This document shows, in pieces, positions 48,120 through 59,764 of a stretch of DNA of 64,000 nucleotides. The position numbers were made by a program, and so were the translations under genes. The notes below the pieces were generated by a model. It did no database searches. It saw nothing but the letters and a program-made list of their open reading frames with translations, and was not told the origin of the DNA. Source of the stretch: Isoetes taiwanensis. Its lineage: Eukaryota; Streptophyta; Lycopodiopsida; Isoetales; Isoetaceae. Within the stretch, counting starts at the first letter, position 1. The number at the start of each line of letters is the position of its first letter. The DNA lies in contig JAJEKV010000003.1 in assembly GCA_021234155.1 (NCBI GenBank), positions 26,702,233 to 26,766,232 of the forward strand, written 5' to 3'.

Positions 48120-51100
48120 CCGATGCGTGAAATAGCCGAGGTAAAAAGCTTGGTGTCGAGTCTAGTAGAACGGAAGAATGACCTGGCAGGAGACCAACCA
48201 TGACTACAAGCAAAAATCAAGCTCGAAATAGCAAGAGCACAAGATGCCTCGAGAGATCATTAGGCTCAAGAGTGATTTAGACAGAATTCGTTGCTAAGCA
48301 ACCTCGGGATTTTGTTACCCAAATTGAAGCTAAAGTCTCCGGATCTTTTTCGACAAGGCTAGGAGGCCAGTATTAGAGCCGGAGGATAGACAACATAGAG
48401 CTAACAATATCAAAATATCCGGCATTGAAGAAACAGCAGATGAAAATTTATCCGAGACTATCAATGACGTATTTAAGAACAAGCTCTTCCTCCATGAACC
48501 TGGAATCCAATCGCATCGTGGTTGGTAGGAAAGTTGAAGGACGCCATAGACTGTCATTGTCAAATTCCCCGAGTGCAGAATTACGCAACCCGAGCAATGC
48601 AACACAAAGGAAATCTAAAGGGATACAAAATATGGTTAAATGAAGATCTAACTCAACAACAAAGAGAAAAGATAGAAAAGTGTTGCTAGATGAAGTAAAG
48701 AGACATTGCGGGCTGATGGAAAGATCGCATATATCCTTGGAAACAAGGTTATTGTCGAGAAAGCAGAGCATAGGAAGCCCGGACCCTCGGACTCTTAGTA
48801 TGGAACATCCACGGTGCTAAGCTAATCCAAATTTCTAACTTGCACAAACCTGCTCCAAAGAACATGACATTCTCGATTTTCTTGGAAACATGGGAATATG
48901 ACATGAGACCGCTTAGTTGATATCTTTGACTTCACCAAGCTTGCCACGCTACACAATAAAAAGGATCATGCGGAGGAATTTTGGGGAGGATTGGCGTGCT
49001 ACGTTAGCTCTTCTGTTTGGCCAGTGGAAATTGTCTGGACCTGCCCCTTTAAGCAATACTTGTGGATACGGATTAATGGACAAAAGCCCCCTCTATATTG
49101 CTTGTGTCTACTTTTTTATAGATCCCCGACATTGCAAAAGTATACCAACACCAGATTTAGATCCTCATGATCCATTCGCTGCATCTTGCCAAGGATATTA
49201 TAAAATACGGACAAAAGGATCGAATCTATGTGGCGGGGGGATTTCAATGCAAGATTGGGTACCAGACATGGGCCCCTTGTTTCAAAGCGAGAAAAATGAG
49301 CTTTGGCTACATGAATACGCTGATTTCAAGCATCCTTGGAAGCGGATATCTAGTGACCACACTAGCAATGCTATGGGAAATCATGTCTTTGCAGCCTATG
49401 TGGAGCATTACAATGGATTGTCTTCAATGGCATCCAAATCTTTCCGGACTCTCGAAATTACACATGCTTTCAATAGCGGCAAAGCTTCTGTTGTTGATCT
49501 CCTGCTGGGTAATCCCACTTGTACAATGCTCCATGACTTAGTGTTCTTAAGAAGCAACTTATTTCAGACCATGCACCCTCAAAGATAGCTTTCAAAGTGA
49601 ATAAACCACATGCTCCCACGCTGATTTTTGAAGCCCTCAAGATCAAAATCAATTACAAATATCTTGCAGGTGCATATGCGGATGCCTTAACAAGTAGACT
49701 TGAGCATGTATGGCCCGTGGATGCATTTGATTATAACCGGGTTTTGGTTAAAAACATCTCGGCAAAGACAAGCGAAAGTCTTTGGGACTACTAAGCCCGT
49801 AAGAAAGCGTCAAAATCAAAAGTGGTTTGACAAAGAATGCATGCTTGCTAAGCGGGCCCTAGGTATGGCAGCTGATAATCAGCAAGCAGCAAATGTTATA
49901 AAAAGCTTTCGAGGCGTAAAAGAATGAATGGCGGCGCAAAGCATGAACAAGACTTTAACCAACGGGGGGTGATAGATGAGTAAGGGCCTTTGGAACATCA
50001 CCAAAAAGCCCTTCTCCATGTCCTAATTTTTGCGAGAAGAGATGATTTCTTTGCTAAATGGCCTCTACACATTTCCAGCTCAAAGAGCCATGACATGAGA
50101 ACTACCACATGGCGGAAGTCTATTTTACTCCATCGGATGTGCAAGAAGCCTTGTCTGCAGATGAAAATGGTAAGTCCCCAGATAATCTAGGGATGGTGGC
50201 TGAATTATGCAAATGGGGAGGTGAGTTGCTCCTAGAAAAACTCACTCACATCTTTAACCCGGTGCTCAAGCATGGCGGAGACTTCGGATACAGTATGTTA
50301 GTAGAGCTGTCGGTGTATAAATGTGGCGATAAAGCAGGACATACATAACTACTGGGACAATTCTAGTTGGTAATATTATGGCTAAAACTTTTGCCTCTTT
50401 GATTGAGCAAAAGCTAGTGGATTGGGCCAAAGATGCGAGATGTTATTGCTTGAGCCAAGCTGGTTTCAGATCTGGTTACTCTACTATTGATCACTTAGTG
50501 ACACTCCGGTGCTCACGAGAAAATGCTAAGGGGCGGGGGAACAAACTATACCTCGCATTCATGGACCTTGCAAAAAGGCATTCGATCGCGTGTTGATCGA
50601 GGCAAGCTTCAAGGCAGGGATGGATGCAATTGGGGTCCCTCATGCTCTCAAAAAGCGATTGCTTGCCTATATCATAAGGTATTGGTGGAACTCTCGTTCC
50701 CTTTACGCCCGATACACGATTTCCAAAGCACCATAGGGTTAAACAAGGCTGCCCACCACCAAGACACTCTTTGGGCTGTTCATTGATGAAGTAGAATCTT
50801 GGCTCAATGACCGTAGTGGAATTGGTGCTGATTTATATGACCATGTAGTGAAGTTGCTGTTTGTTCGATGATATTGTACTCATCTCCAAAACACAATTGG
50901 GTCTGCGATCACATCTAGATGTCTTTGGCGCTTTTTGCAAGCATAAAGGTATGTCTATCAACCATTCCAAATCTAAAATCATGGTCTTTGGTTCGCTCCC
51001 ATGCTGATTTTCGGTTGGAGGTGTTGCTTTGGAAGCTGTCACTCATTATAAATATTTAGGGATTGAAATGTCTTCCAACTATAAATGGTCACCGCAAACA

Positions 51101-52138
51101 TCAAGGAGAGCATTAGGTGGGCTGAAAGCATTATTTGGCATGCTCCAAGTATGTGAACAAAATAACCTAGAAGGTTGGCATTTAAAAGCTGCTTTTTGGT
51201 GTTCTAGTTAAACCAAGTAATGCTCTATGGCTGCCCATCGGCACTGGATTGGCAAGATCGAGGTTGGGCCAAAATTTGGAAAGAATACAATAAAAAATTC
51301 CTCTGGAGGAATTGGGAGTAAAGGCCCAAACACCATATAATATGCTCTTGGCGAAAAGCGGGGACTAGTCCCAATCGAGATTGATGCGCTCGTCAAGCGC
51401 TACATTACTTGGACGGGATCTCTAATCTTGACTCGGCAGCCTCCTCCACCCCTAGCACTTATGCACTCTCAAAAAATGAGCGGATGGTATAATCACGATA
51501 ATCAAATGGGCGGAAGCGGGATATAATGCGGCACCGGCCTCACAAATGGGATGAATTGCAAGCATTTGTATCGCATAAAAGCGGTTTGCAAAGCTTCGGA
51601 TGGATTGTGATACTAGTGTCAAAAGCAGACTTCTGAGAAAGGAAATTAACAATCTTGACACCTATGGTGAGCAGCCATACAGGAATGGATCGGCATCTAA
51701 TTTAAGAAAAACCATCTCGAGCGACTCTCATCCCATCACCTTGCCATGGCGGATGGCAAGGATTGGGCGAAAAAGACCCGGCTATGTCCTGGCTGCTTGT
51801 GGAACCACAAATTGAGGACGGGGCCCCATGCTTTGCTCTTTTGTCCATCTTATGAGCATATCAGGTGAAGCTTTTGCCATCACTTAGATAATCTTCAAGA
51901 CTTATTCGGTTGCAACCCGGCCAAGGTGGGATCATATCGAAGACTATCTTTAAGGAAAGATCGAGACATCATACTCTTATATGATCACATGACACCGCTT
52001 GAAAATTCTGGATTATTTATATTTTGATGATTTATGTGCCATATTGGCGCCTAAAATGTAAATGTAAATGTCTTTGTTTGCCATATGGACCTGAGGGTCC
52101 CAAAAAATGGCATGATCAATATATATTGATTGATTGAT
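48120..52138 (+). mobile_element. Degenerate full-length-like LINE with (TGAT)n tail
   Basis: ORF1-like RNA-binding blocks at 48400-48700 (ISGIEETADENLSETINDVF, RAMQHKGNLKGYKIWLNEDL in shifting frames). Endonuclease pieces follow at 49050-49290 (PPLYIACVYFFID, then GDFNARLGTRHGP in another frame near 49235). The reverse transcriptase is at 50350-51210: TILVGNIMAKTFASLIEQK, LSQAGFRSGYSTIDHLVTLR, YLAFMDLAK, VKQGCPP, DDIVLISKT (catalytic Asp pair at ~50866-50880), NHSKSKIMVFG, HYKYLGIEMS. A zinc-knuckle-like C-terminus lies at about 51790-51870 (CPGCLW...HALLFCPSYEH). The 3' end is followed by gattgattgatt at 52122-52138. There are dozens of stops and frameshifts: an old insertion of a different LINE family from that at 41 kb. 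Confidence 0.8.
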
Positions 52139-52890
52139 ATTATCAGATCCGTTTTCCGTCATTCTGGATTTTGGATTTTTCCCACGCCATTATTGTTAGG
52201 CTGCAAAAACCCTAAACTAAACTGATTAGTACTGATTAGAGCTCCAATCCGGAGCTATGAATATGTAGTAATTACTGTCAACATAACATCACGTGTCCAA
52301 GGGTCCGTGTTTATAAACCATCTTGAAATATTCTAACTACACTATGTTAACACAATCCCTAGCTTATGTAGTCACTACCTAATAGTTCAGATTTATATTA
52401 GTGTAAAGCGTCTAAAGAAACTTCCTAATTTCATACATAGCATGCATATACTATGTTGATAGAACTGATGCATTGTGCAAAGAAACCGTCCAATTTCATA
52501 GCTTACAACAGCCAATCTATATTTATACCTAATGATGATAAAAGAATAAAAAGATCAATCATCCAGATTATGCAGATAATAGTATCACCCTTCCCTTGTT
52601 TTGTGTGTTACTAGATATTCAATTCAAATGCAAAAACCTGATTAGATGAACGTCCTCATCTTCGAGTTTTTTGAAGGCCTGCTGCAGCATAATTGATTGT
52701 GCTATTCCATGTTCCACTTTGGACATTCTGCAGTTGGCAAAACTTCTTGTAGAATCCCAAACATGGTTTTTGATTATTCTATGGATGTCTTCACGTAATC
52801 TGCAACACATCCTCAAGCACTTGATGTAAGAGCACTTGTAAGCTATTATTTATTAAAGCCTTTAGGCTATCCTTCAGTCATTTTGGTGAT
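52139..52890. other. Intergenic, no gene recognised
   Basis: AT-rich; nothing coherent on either strand. Confidence 0.4.
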
Positions 52891-52897
52891 CCAGGAA

Positions 52898-53136
52898 CCA
52901 GTTGGAGGGTCGTGCCCTCGCTATCCTGGCCTACGGCGGGGGTTAGACCCCTCAGTCCGTAGCGTATCCCAGTCTCCTTTTTTACTACAAATACCACACT
53001 TATATACATATGCATTGTGTCTTTTCATGCTGCCTGTTATTCTATGGCGGGAGTTTATAGTGGTCCGGATTACCAGTTGGTGGGTCCAGCCCTCGCTATC
53101 CTGGTGTACGGCGGAGGCTGAGCCTCTCTGTCCCGT
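52898..53136. repeat. Two ~68-base repeats, 171 bases apart
   Basis: Bases 52898-52965 (accagttggagggtc...ccctcgctatcctgg...tacggcgg) recur at 53069-53136 with about 80 percent identity. They are GC-richer than the surroundings; possibly SINE halves or LTR-like ends of a tiny element. Confidence 0.6.
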
Positions 53137-53792
53137 AACTTATTCCATCCATTTTTACTCAAATGCATTTGCCTTGCCTATGCAGCCCCTAGCCTCTGTT
53201 GTATTCCCTAATTTGTTGCTGAATATAAACTAGAAATATTTGATCTCTTTTATAAACTTAAGAGCTGAAGAAATCTCAATGCCTGAGAAAAGTAGAGAGC
53301 AAATTAGAGTGACTAACATGTCAGAAAATGTCTTTACTAAATGCAATGTCTTGAAATCAAAATATATGCTACCCTAAGCTAACAGAATTGGTCATTGCCT
53401 TGATTCAAAATGATATAGAAAACTTATCTGGAAACCGTTCGTTCGTGTGCAAAGTTTCAGAGCTGAACCGTCTTTCCCAGCAGGCCAATCTCTGAAAAGT
53501 TTAAGCACCACTGGATGGAGTGCTCAAAGAGCTTTCCAACAAGCCCAAACACACCCAAAACTGCCACCAGATACAGAAGATATATGATATCTCTAAATGA
53601 TATAGACACTAAGACACGCACATAACTAAAATATCAGCTGGACTATATGACTCAAATATCAGCTCGGCTTATGACTCCTCCCGAAATTCTCTATTTGCCA
53701 GAACCGTTCAAATGCATGCCAGGGATGGATATGGGGAGAAGATAACCCCGAAGCTCCATTCTACATCTTAAAATAATTGAGTTTGGCATTAA

Positions 53793-53998
53793 GGCTACGT
53801 TCCCATGAAACAAACCGGACTTCCAAACTTCTTGTCAAGGTGAAGTCGAGCCAGTTCCCATGTTCATCTTTAACTTCAAAATTTGAGGTCAACTTCCAAA
53901 GCTGGCTTGGATTTCTCAGAAATGGAGGGGGGTTTCTGAACTCTCCGGTTACTTGCCTTGAACCTTGAGTCCGCTCAGAGGCGCATGGGAACGCAACC
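53793..53998. mobile_element. Tourist-like MITE (PIF/Harbinger type)
   Basis: Flanked by TAA on both sides (53790-53792 and 53999-54001). The inverted ends GGCTACGTTCCCATG and GGTTGCGTTCCCATG differ at two of 15 positions. Size is 206 bases with no coding capacity. TIR and 3-base TAA duplication fit PIF/Harbinger-mobilised MITEs. Confidence 0.75.
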
Positions 53999-54001
53999 TA
54001 A

Positions 54002-54690
54002 GAATGCTAAAATAGAGTACAAGCCCATTTACCCCTGCGTAAAAGAAATCCGGTTGAAGAGAAATCGGTGGTGCTGAATATTCATCAAACAACCGACTTC
54101 CTCTGTTTATTCTGGAATGAAGAATGGGACAAGAAAGACCTTGCCAGAACCGCTAAACAGACCCATGCAATAAAATCTAGGAAAAAAAGGAAACATGTCA
54201 AGAGCAATTGAACACCAGAAAGCTTCAAAAGCTTTTGGAATCAAGCCAACCAGAGCCTGGAGATTGAATCCATAGAATCCACAGCCGGATTCAACAGCCA
54301 AGTCTCCAGAAAACGTAATAGCAAGGGATGTGTGCATAGTGGCGCGGCTCAGCAAAACAGGGAGGGTTTTGATGCCTTATAAAACTCACGAAAATTTATA
54401 GTAATAATGTTGTTCTATAGAATAGAACAGATTTGAATTGAAAAGAGTTATCTTTGCCAAGAGCAGGCGCAGAAGCGTCTGGGGCATGACGATTGTAGAC
54501 TGAGGCAAAGTAAGTCAACAAATATCCAAAAGCACAGAGCATTCTTGGTAGTAAGCTATTAGGAAACTGCTATTAGAATCGCCAAGAAAATGCAAAAGAG
54601 CGGTGCACAGGAAAACACCACCAGCAAAGTTGGTGCCGAGGATGAAGAAAGCCTTTCTCCACGATGGTTTTTGTACGATTTGGGTTGGAC
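54002..54690. other. No gene recognised
   Basis: Between the MITE and the MULE-like element. A minus-strand frame at 54107-54355 resembles nothing I know. Confidence 0.4.
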
Positions 54691-55228
54691 TTCAATGGAA
54701 ACCTCCCCAATTTTCCATGGAAACCTCCCCCACTTTCCCTCATTTTCGTCCAGAAACCTCCCCACCTTTCCCTGGAAACCTCCCCAACTTTCCTGTAAAA
54801 CCAGGGGAGGTTTCCATATACGAAAACAGGGGAGGAATTTTTTTTTAGGTTTTTTCAAATCATGTTTTTGGGGTTTTTATGGAATATTCTATAATATTCC
54901 TTGCATGCATTGGATAAACTGAATTGGTAATTGGGATTCAAAAACGAACCAACTTCAAAAATATACTTTGTATGCATAAAAGACAAACATCAAAACAGAT
55001 ATACATATAAGGACTTGAAGTAGATATGACAAGAAAATATGACTTGAAGTAGATATAAGGACTTGAAGTAGAAAGATTGTTATACTTTAATGTCAACAAA
55101 ATTACTCGAGAAAACATAATGTAGGTCATGTATTCTCAAGTGCCTCATCGTCTACGTAAAGACATCGCCGTCTTCTTTTTTGTTGCTTTTCAATACTTGG
55201 TAGTAAAGACATAAAAGATGCATTTTGC

Positions 55229-55603
55229 TCAGCATATACCTAGATCATCTTCATTCGAATCTGACTTCTTTCCCTTCTTCTTATTAACACTATTTGGGGT
55301 TGCCTCTCCTTTTTCATCATCACTAATTTCTGCCTTCTCTTCATGAACATTTTCTGAACTGCCACCCAATTCCATTTCACTACTTGCTATTCTTTCCGAC
55401 ACATCACCTTCATTGTTAGTCAACTCTGCTACAGTAACTACTTCCCCACTAACATCAGTTGTCATTGCCAATTTCCGCCCTCTAGGTTTTCTTTTTGGAG
55501 TTACCAATCTAGTAGGCTGCAAATCGGGATGACTGCTTCTCGTTTCTACCACCATACCATAAGTGTAACTGCGAAGACACAATAGCAAACATATCAGGGA
55601 CAC
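55229..55603 (-). CDS. Charged ORF of unknown function inside the MULE
   Basis: A 124-residue frame with a basic patch (RLVTPKRKPRGRKLA) followed by an acidic, serine-rich stretch (SDDEKGEATPNS) and a lysine cluster (KKKGKKSD). It looks like an intrinsically disordered nuclear protein or the N-terminus of an accessory element protein. A gt donor-like site (aggtatatgc) follows, so it may be one exon. No family recognised. Confidence 0.4.
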   Translation of the reverse strand: MSLICLLLCLRSYTYGMVVETRSSHPDLQPTRLVTPKRKPRGRKLAMTTDVSGEVVTVAELTNNEGDVSERIASSEMELGGSSENVHEEKAEISDDEKGEATPNSVNKKKGKKSDSNEDDLGIC

Positions 55604-55679
55604 TATAAAATTATGAAAAACTTTAACACTATAAGCATCAGTTGATTATATGCTAAAAATTTTGACATAAAGTAAAATT

Positions 55680-56740
55680 TACCTTGGGGAAGGGAAGTGC
55701 CGCCCTTCAAACATCAACAGTCGACCAAAAAATCAAAAGCGAGCCGACCAAAACAGTGGCATTGCAAAAAAATGACATATAATTCTAAGCCTTGCAAAGC
55801 CGATAAGATGTGGTAGTGTTCATCAAAAATTTTGATCAAAGCGAGAGCCAAACAAGAAATGCTATAGACAGAAATTTTACCCCCTTCCAAAGCAGATTAT
55901 GGAGCTTCTACAAAGCAAGAACTAGAAGTGTTGATCAACTAGAAGTATTGTTCAGAGCAAAGCTTCTTATTTGCCATTGTAGAACAATGGCAAAAGATCA
56001 TAAGCTATCAAAGATGCATAAAATGGAATACAAAGTTATGCTTGAACAAAAACTTGAAGGGAACTTGAACAAGGTGAAACTCTGCTTTGTTCAATCACAT
56101 ATTGAAGGGGACGGCTCCGCCCCCTTAGCAGCATCAACAGTGATGGATTATCATAATTTACAGAAGAGGTTCAACAGGCATACTTCTAGGGAATTGAACA
56201 AATATATAAAGATGTGGCAGTGTTTAACATAAGATGTGGCAGTGTTTAACATAATTTTTGCAGCATGAATGGGGGCGGCGCCGCCCCCTTCCCAGCATCA
56301 AACAGAGCCAGCAAGACATTTTATAGACAGGAATTTTATAGCATTCCGAAGCTGAATTTGGAGCTTCTACAAAGCAAGAACTAGAAGTACTGATCAACAA
56401 AGCATCTACTACAAGTATTGTTCAGAGCAAAGGTTCTTATTTGCCATTGTAGAACAATGGCAAAAGCTCATAAGCTATCAAAAGATAGCAAACCCGAATA
56501 CATGGTGTAATGCTTCAACAAAGACTTGAAGGGAACTTGAACAAAGTGAAGAGGAGCTTTTGTTCAATCACATACTTGAAGGGGGACGGCGCGCCCTTTA
56601 GCGCATCAACAATGATGGATTATCGAAATTTCTGAGGAAGAGGATCAACATCGGACTTGGACATTTTAAACCTATACTTTGCAAAACAACAAGCCATTTC
56701 AAAGTAGCGGCTTCAAGGGGCGGCGCCCCCCCATTGTAGC
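55680..56740. repeat. Tandem ~460-base units with GC palindromes
   Basis: Bases 55877-56170 recur at 56327-56660 at roughly 80-85 percent identity (ggagcttctacaaagcaagaact, ttcttatttgccattgtagaac, caatggcaaaag). Each unit ends near a GC-rich patch before a catcaaca motif: ggacggctccgccccc (56110), gggggcggcgccgccccc (56269-56286, a perfect 18-base palindrome), ggacggcgcgccc (56583), ggggcggcgcccccc (56716). A partial unit begins near 55690. Confidence 0.75.
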
Positions 56741-56819
56741 ATCGTAAAGCTTGCTTGGGGAACTAAGAATGAACAAGCAAATACTTACATCTTCTGCCCG
56801 ACCGAAGCATAAACCATCT

Positions 56820-59345
56820 ATTGAGCTATGTGGTTCCAATGGGTCATAATTGCATATTTTGCGGGGAACGGCCGAGAATGTGTTAGTCAATCGCATGCAA
56901 AATATACTATTGCTTCCCGGACAATACAAGTTTTACGGGTTGGCATTTCACATAGGCAATCACAACCATCCCGTTAGAGTTGCAGAGTCAAGAGAAAGTG
57001 TTTACGTGGCTAAGGCACTACTAAATACATCATCAACCACCGAAGGGAACCAGAAGCCCAACCACGATCTTTGCAGGAGACTTTGTGAATGGGAATATAA
57101 TTTCTGAGGAGGAGATCTCCACTTTCGGACATTGGATTTACGGGTGTGGATAAATTCCTTCAAAAATTGGAGCCTTTGAATAACCGGTAGCGGTATTGGG
57201 CTTTTCTTCTACTAGAATAGCTTTGTGCGTAAATGAAGGGATGTTATCTTTGACATTTTACTAATTCAGGGTTTGCGAAGGTGGATTCATAAAGCTAAAG
57301 CCCAAAAATAAAATAGGGGAGATGAGTTTTCTCAAATTTTGTATTTGAAACAACACAGTAGATATCGGTACTTCCATGGGTCAGTTTTTCCCTATCGGTT
57401 ACGATGGCGAGAATGAAGGATGTTATATATTCAAGATGTCCCTGCCGGACCTGGTTCAGAGTGGATTTGGTGAAACGAGAGGATCGTCCGAGGAGGGATC
57501 TGGAACATAGTTGGGTACATTTCGATCATGTCAAGCGTATTCCCACTTGGACAACATTGGGTTGTCCGTCTATGATCCTAGGTAAGTTGTTTTCCCAAAG
57601 GTCATTTTTGCGGTGTCTTTCTTTTTAGACATGAAGTGACAAAATCATTTTTTGTAGAATACGATCCACGCAAACCATTGCCTTGTGCGACATGAAAAGC
57701 AGAGGATTACATTACGAGAGATTGTTTTGGGAAAAACTAAATAAGGTCATGATAAGCAAAGGATTTCCGAAGCTGAATTCAGAAAATTCATGGCGATGAA
57801 GCCCAAGCTAATTGGACGGTAGTCGCGAGATGTGTACAATAATGGTCAGGAGATAGTAGGTGGAGAGCGTTCCTGTCAATTTCATTTCGAACAGTGCTTA
57901 CAGCGTCATACGAATAAATACATATATGAGGCCTTTCGCTATGAACATTTGGACCTGTGTAGAAAATGGAGGAATGCAGAGACCATTGAAATTGCAGAGG
58001 ATATCTATCACAGAATTATAGATTGGTGGCACGAAAAGCAGGCGATGTGGACATCAAATCCTTAGCCCGTGGTTGAGCTGGTGGCATCGAGAGGGTGAGC
58101 AGGTGGGAAATTACATGCTAGCGAGGAATGGATATAGCCGGCGCCATACCGTCCCACACACTAACTTTGTCGAATCTAGGCATGGAAGCTGGCTTGCAGC
58201 TAGAGGATACCGAAAGACAATGAGTTTATATGATGCGTGCGTGTTTGACATGACAGAAGCACTCTTGCAAAGCTCTAGATACAAGGCATGGTTGGAGGGA
58301 AGACATTTGGGAACAGGACCTAATGTTTCAAACCTGCTGGGAAGATTGGAAAGAAGTGTTGGCTCCAAAATAAGCCCTATGCAAGGAGTCAGTGCTGTTA
58401 ATGAACAAGTTTCCAGGAGTGGAATGCCAGAATACAATCCAGGAAGCGGTGGTAATAACCGAACCGTTTTGAGGAAGACACCCACGATTGGTAACTCTGA
58501 AGCAGGAAGTCATCGACCAGACAAGGTATCCTGCACTATGTCACGTTCGCGAATGGCTGACTCCGCGAGAAGGACAATAGACTTTGATCATCCACAACTT
58601 AGAGTGATAGAAGTAGATATCCATCAGGCTAGTTGGGCATTACGGAGGACAATTGCAGGCAGTGACGTGAAATGTATGGGTAGAGTATCCAAGACTGGTC
58701 GCAAATGCCAAACACGCATTAACGTGGGGAACAAATCCACTGTTGCTCCATCATTCTATGGAATCAGAAAACATCGAAATGGGGAGCAAGAACAAATGAT
58801 GTGGTTTTGTTCAACCAATGTTCAGCACACATGGTATCCAGATTACAGTATTGTTTGTGTTCCTAATTGAGACCCAATGATTGGCCGATCGCCATTGGAG
58901 TCAACATAAAGGATGATGAATTACAAGTGTTAATGAGTAGTGGCTTTGAAGTGAGAGGGTTGTCTTCCACATGTGGGCAGTATTCCACTGAAACTTCTTC
59001 AAATGTACCTTCAGACAGTAGCACTATCAGAGTTAGAAATGGAAGACGTGTCAATAAAAGGGCTAGATTAAGCAATGATAAAGATGTGAACTGGCGTAGT
59101 TTTGACATGGAAGCGAGAGGTAATTAGTAAACATACTATCGGTCGGGGAAAGCATGTGATTTATGACCTTAGAAGGGATCTGAACACATACAAGATTGAG
59201 GTGAGCACAAACCGAAATGCAATTGTCACGAATTTACGAAACATGAGACGAAGGGTAGATTCTCGCTATGCAAGCACATGTGTTATGTCATTATTCTATA
59301 CAACAAGGTGTTGGGTCATAATCCGAAACACAACAAGGAGGTGAT
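56820..59345 (+). pseudogene. Decayed MULE-type transposase
   Basis: At 56850-57030 the frame gives a Cys/His block ending FHIGNHNHPVRV, like the WRKY-GCM1 or FLYWCH zinc finger at the N-terminus of Mutator-like transposases. After a broken middle, 57832-58065 reads GGERSCQFHFEQCLQRHTNK and KWRNAETIEIAEDIYHRIID, matching the C-W/H helical part after the DDE core. 58073-58870 reads HTNFVESRHGSWLAARGYRK and then a disordered tail with a late CMGRVSKTGRKCQT and CSTNVQHTWYPDYS (possible zinc site). 58881-59345 may be a further C-terminal piece. Frameshifts and the loss of a clear first and second catalytic Asp make it inactive. The MULE assignment is by pattern only. Confidence 0.6.
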
Positions 59346-59764
59346 TCAAGCAGTGTTAACAGATGCTACATTGGCAATGCTTTTGGGAGATGATTGAAAA
59401 TTACAGATAATGTTGCATTCAGTATTAGTAAATGACAATGAGAAGTATTGTAAAATTCTTTCTAAGTGATAGTTGTATTGAATAGATTGGTATTAAAGGT
59501 TACATTGGGTTGTTATAAGAAATACAAAAGGTTGCACCAATCCGAAGTTGTTTTTCAACAATATAACCAAAACTATCACTTCCACTGAAAAGCATATTCG
59601 AATATTACTCACAAAAAAACATGAAAACATCTTTTGAAAAAACATAAAAAAAATTACACTCGAAAACAGGGGAGATTTCCATGGAAAATTGGGGAGGTTT
59701 CCCATAAAAATTAGTAAAAATCAATCCACGCCTTTAATATCCACCAAGGGTGGTTGTGTAAACA

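Larger units (their letters stand above)
54694..59704. mobile_element. Probable MULE with inverted repeat ends (5.0 kb)
   Basis: The left end at about 54694-54730 (tggaaacctccccaattttcc and following) is matched in reverse complement at 59668-59704 with about two mismatches over 35 bases. The left end also carries several more copies of ggaaacctcccc and an inverted copy up to 54838. Between the ends lie a decayed MULE-type transposase, a second open frame and tandem repeats. No clean 9-base target duplication was found, so exact ends are uncertain. Confidence 0.6.
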
